A stretch of 6,788 bases of DNA, taken from assembly GCA_900550205.1 (NCBI GenBank), contig URRJ01000099.1, forward strand, positions 1 to 6,788, written 5' to 3'. The DNA comes from an uncultured Collinsella sp. GTDB taxonomy: Bacteria > Actinomycetota > Coriobacteriia > Coriobacteriales > Coriobacteriaceae. The notes beneath the pieces were generated by a model, which saw only the letters and a program-made list of their open reading frames with translations, did no database searches and was not told where the DNA came from. The position numbers were made by a program, and so were the translations under genes. Each line of letters opens with the position of its first letter. The stretch's first letter is position 1. Shown in pieces: positions 6,453 to 6,788 of the stretch.

Positions 6453-6488
6453 TTGTGCCCGGTACGCCACGTACGGCGCCGGGCACAA
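6453..6488 (-). terminator. GC-rich hairpin between the FHA gene and the kinase: terminator or attenuator
   Basis: TTGTGCCCGG (6453-6462) pairs perfectly with CCGGGCACAA (6479-6488). Inside it, CGCC (6465-6468) pairs with GGCG (6475-6478) around ACGTAC, leaving a 2-base bulge (TA). The stem starts 2 bases after the FHA stop codon in the minus direction. Only CGTCTATTTGG follows, so the T-run is poor. The hairpin may partly terminate transcription and lower kinase expression relative to the FHA gene, or it may stabilise the upstream mRNA end. No clear separate promoter for the kinase is visible in 6395-6452. Confidence 0.55.
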
Positions 6489-6490
6489 TG

Positions 6491-6788
6491 CTAAATTGCG
6501 AGTTTCATGACCAAAAAACGGGTTGTGGCACCCAGACAAATGGTGTCGCTGTGCCACAGGGGGACGGGCGGGTACTCGACGCCGGGCCTGCGCGTGTGGC
6601 GCGGCGGCTCGACGACGTGCTGGGACATGTCCGCGCCCGAGATGAGCACGGTGCCATTGGTAGAGCCCAGGCCCTGCACGTACCAGTAGCCGTCCTTGGC
6701 AAAGACGCGTACGTGGCGGCGCGAGACGTCGCGGTCGACATCGGTGATGGCGCCGGTGCCCGTGGCGAGCGAGCCGATCACGGTGCCG
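6491..6788 (-). CDS. FHA-domain protein, C-terminal part, cut by the right edge
   Basis: This is a phosphothreonine-binding FHA domain at the end of a protein whose start lies beyond the window. The frame is open to the right edge; the GTG at 6781-6779 is an internal Val codon inside the domain (GTVIGS), so I treat the gene as partial, with 98 residues visible. The FHA core is clear: VIGS where most FHA domains have IGR, DVSRRHVRVF with the SxxH motif, then YWYVQGLGSTNGT with Asn-Gly, and the closing strands LWHSDTICLGATTRFLVMKL. About 24 residues rich in Pro, Arg and His (ADMSQHVVEPP onward) are inserted before the last strands, longer than usual. The protein ends right after the domain. It lies 96 bp upstream of the kinase on the same strand, so the two may share a transcript through the hairpin at 6453-6488. 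It is a plausible partner or substrate of that kinase. Any N-terminal domains are unknown. Confidence 0.85.
   Translation of the reverse strand, partial: GTVIGSLATGTGAITDVDRDVSRRHVRVFAKDGYWYVQGLGSTNGTVLISGADMSQHVVEPPRHTRRPGVEYPPVPLWHSDTICLGATTRFLVMKLAI

Overview
The window looks like a chromosomal segment from a high-GC, Gram-positive-type bacterium. The gene content best fits gut Coriobacteriia (Collinsella or a relative, Actinomycetota): a CopA-type ATPase behind a CsoR-like operator, an FHA-FHA-ABC exporter, a eukaryotic-like Ser/Thr kinase and a further FHA protein. The taxon is inferred from gene style only, because no rRNA or other marker is present.

Layout, left to right. (1) Positions 1-1007, minus strand: the N-terminal 335 residues of a copper-exporting P-type ATPase that runs off the left edge. 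A 19-bp-spacer promoter containing a perfect 13-bp CsoR-like palindrome lies just upstream. (2) Positions 1157-1374, between divergent genes: three copies of a 57-bp imperfect palindrome. (3) Positions 1521-3890, plus strand: a 789-residue protein with two FHA domains, an ABCG-like ATPase domain and about six membrane segments. (4) Positions 3957-4253, between convergent genes: four more copies of the 57-bp palindrome at an exact 80-bp period. (5) Positions 4295-6394, minus strand: a 699-residue membrane-anchored Ser/Thr kinase with a C-terminal DUF6273-like ectodomain. (6) Positions 6491-6788, minus strand: the C-terminal 98 residues of another FHA-domain protein, running off the right edge. 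A strong GC-rich hairpin separates it from the kinase.

How the genes may work together: an FHA-FHA-ABC exporter next to a Ser/Thr kinase is the arrangement of Mycobacterium tuberculosis Rv1747 and PknF, where the kinase phosphorylates the exporter and FHA-phosphothreonine contacts regulate transport. Here the kinase and exporter genes converge, and a second FHA protein sits upstream of the kinase on its strand. I infer a phosphorylation-controlled export system in which the DUF6273-like domain outside the membrane senses a signal. The copper ATPase appears to be a separate unit.

The most unusual feature is the 57-bp repeat family. All seven copies are exactly 57 bp, their terminal bases co-vary, they occur in recognisable loop types and in both orientations, and two arrays bracket the exporter gene.
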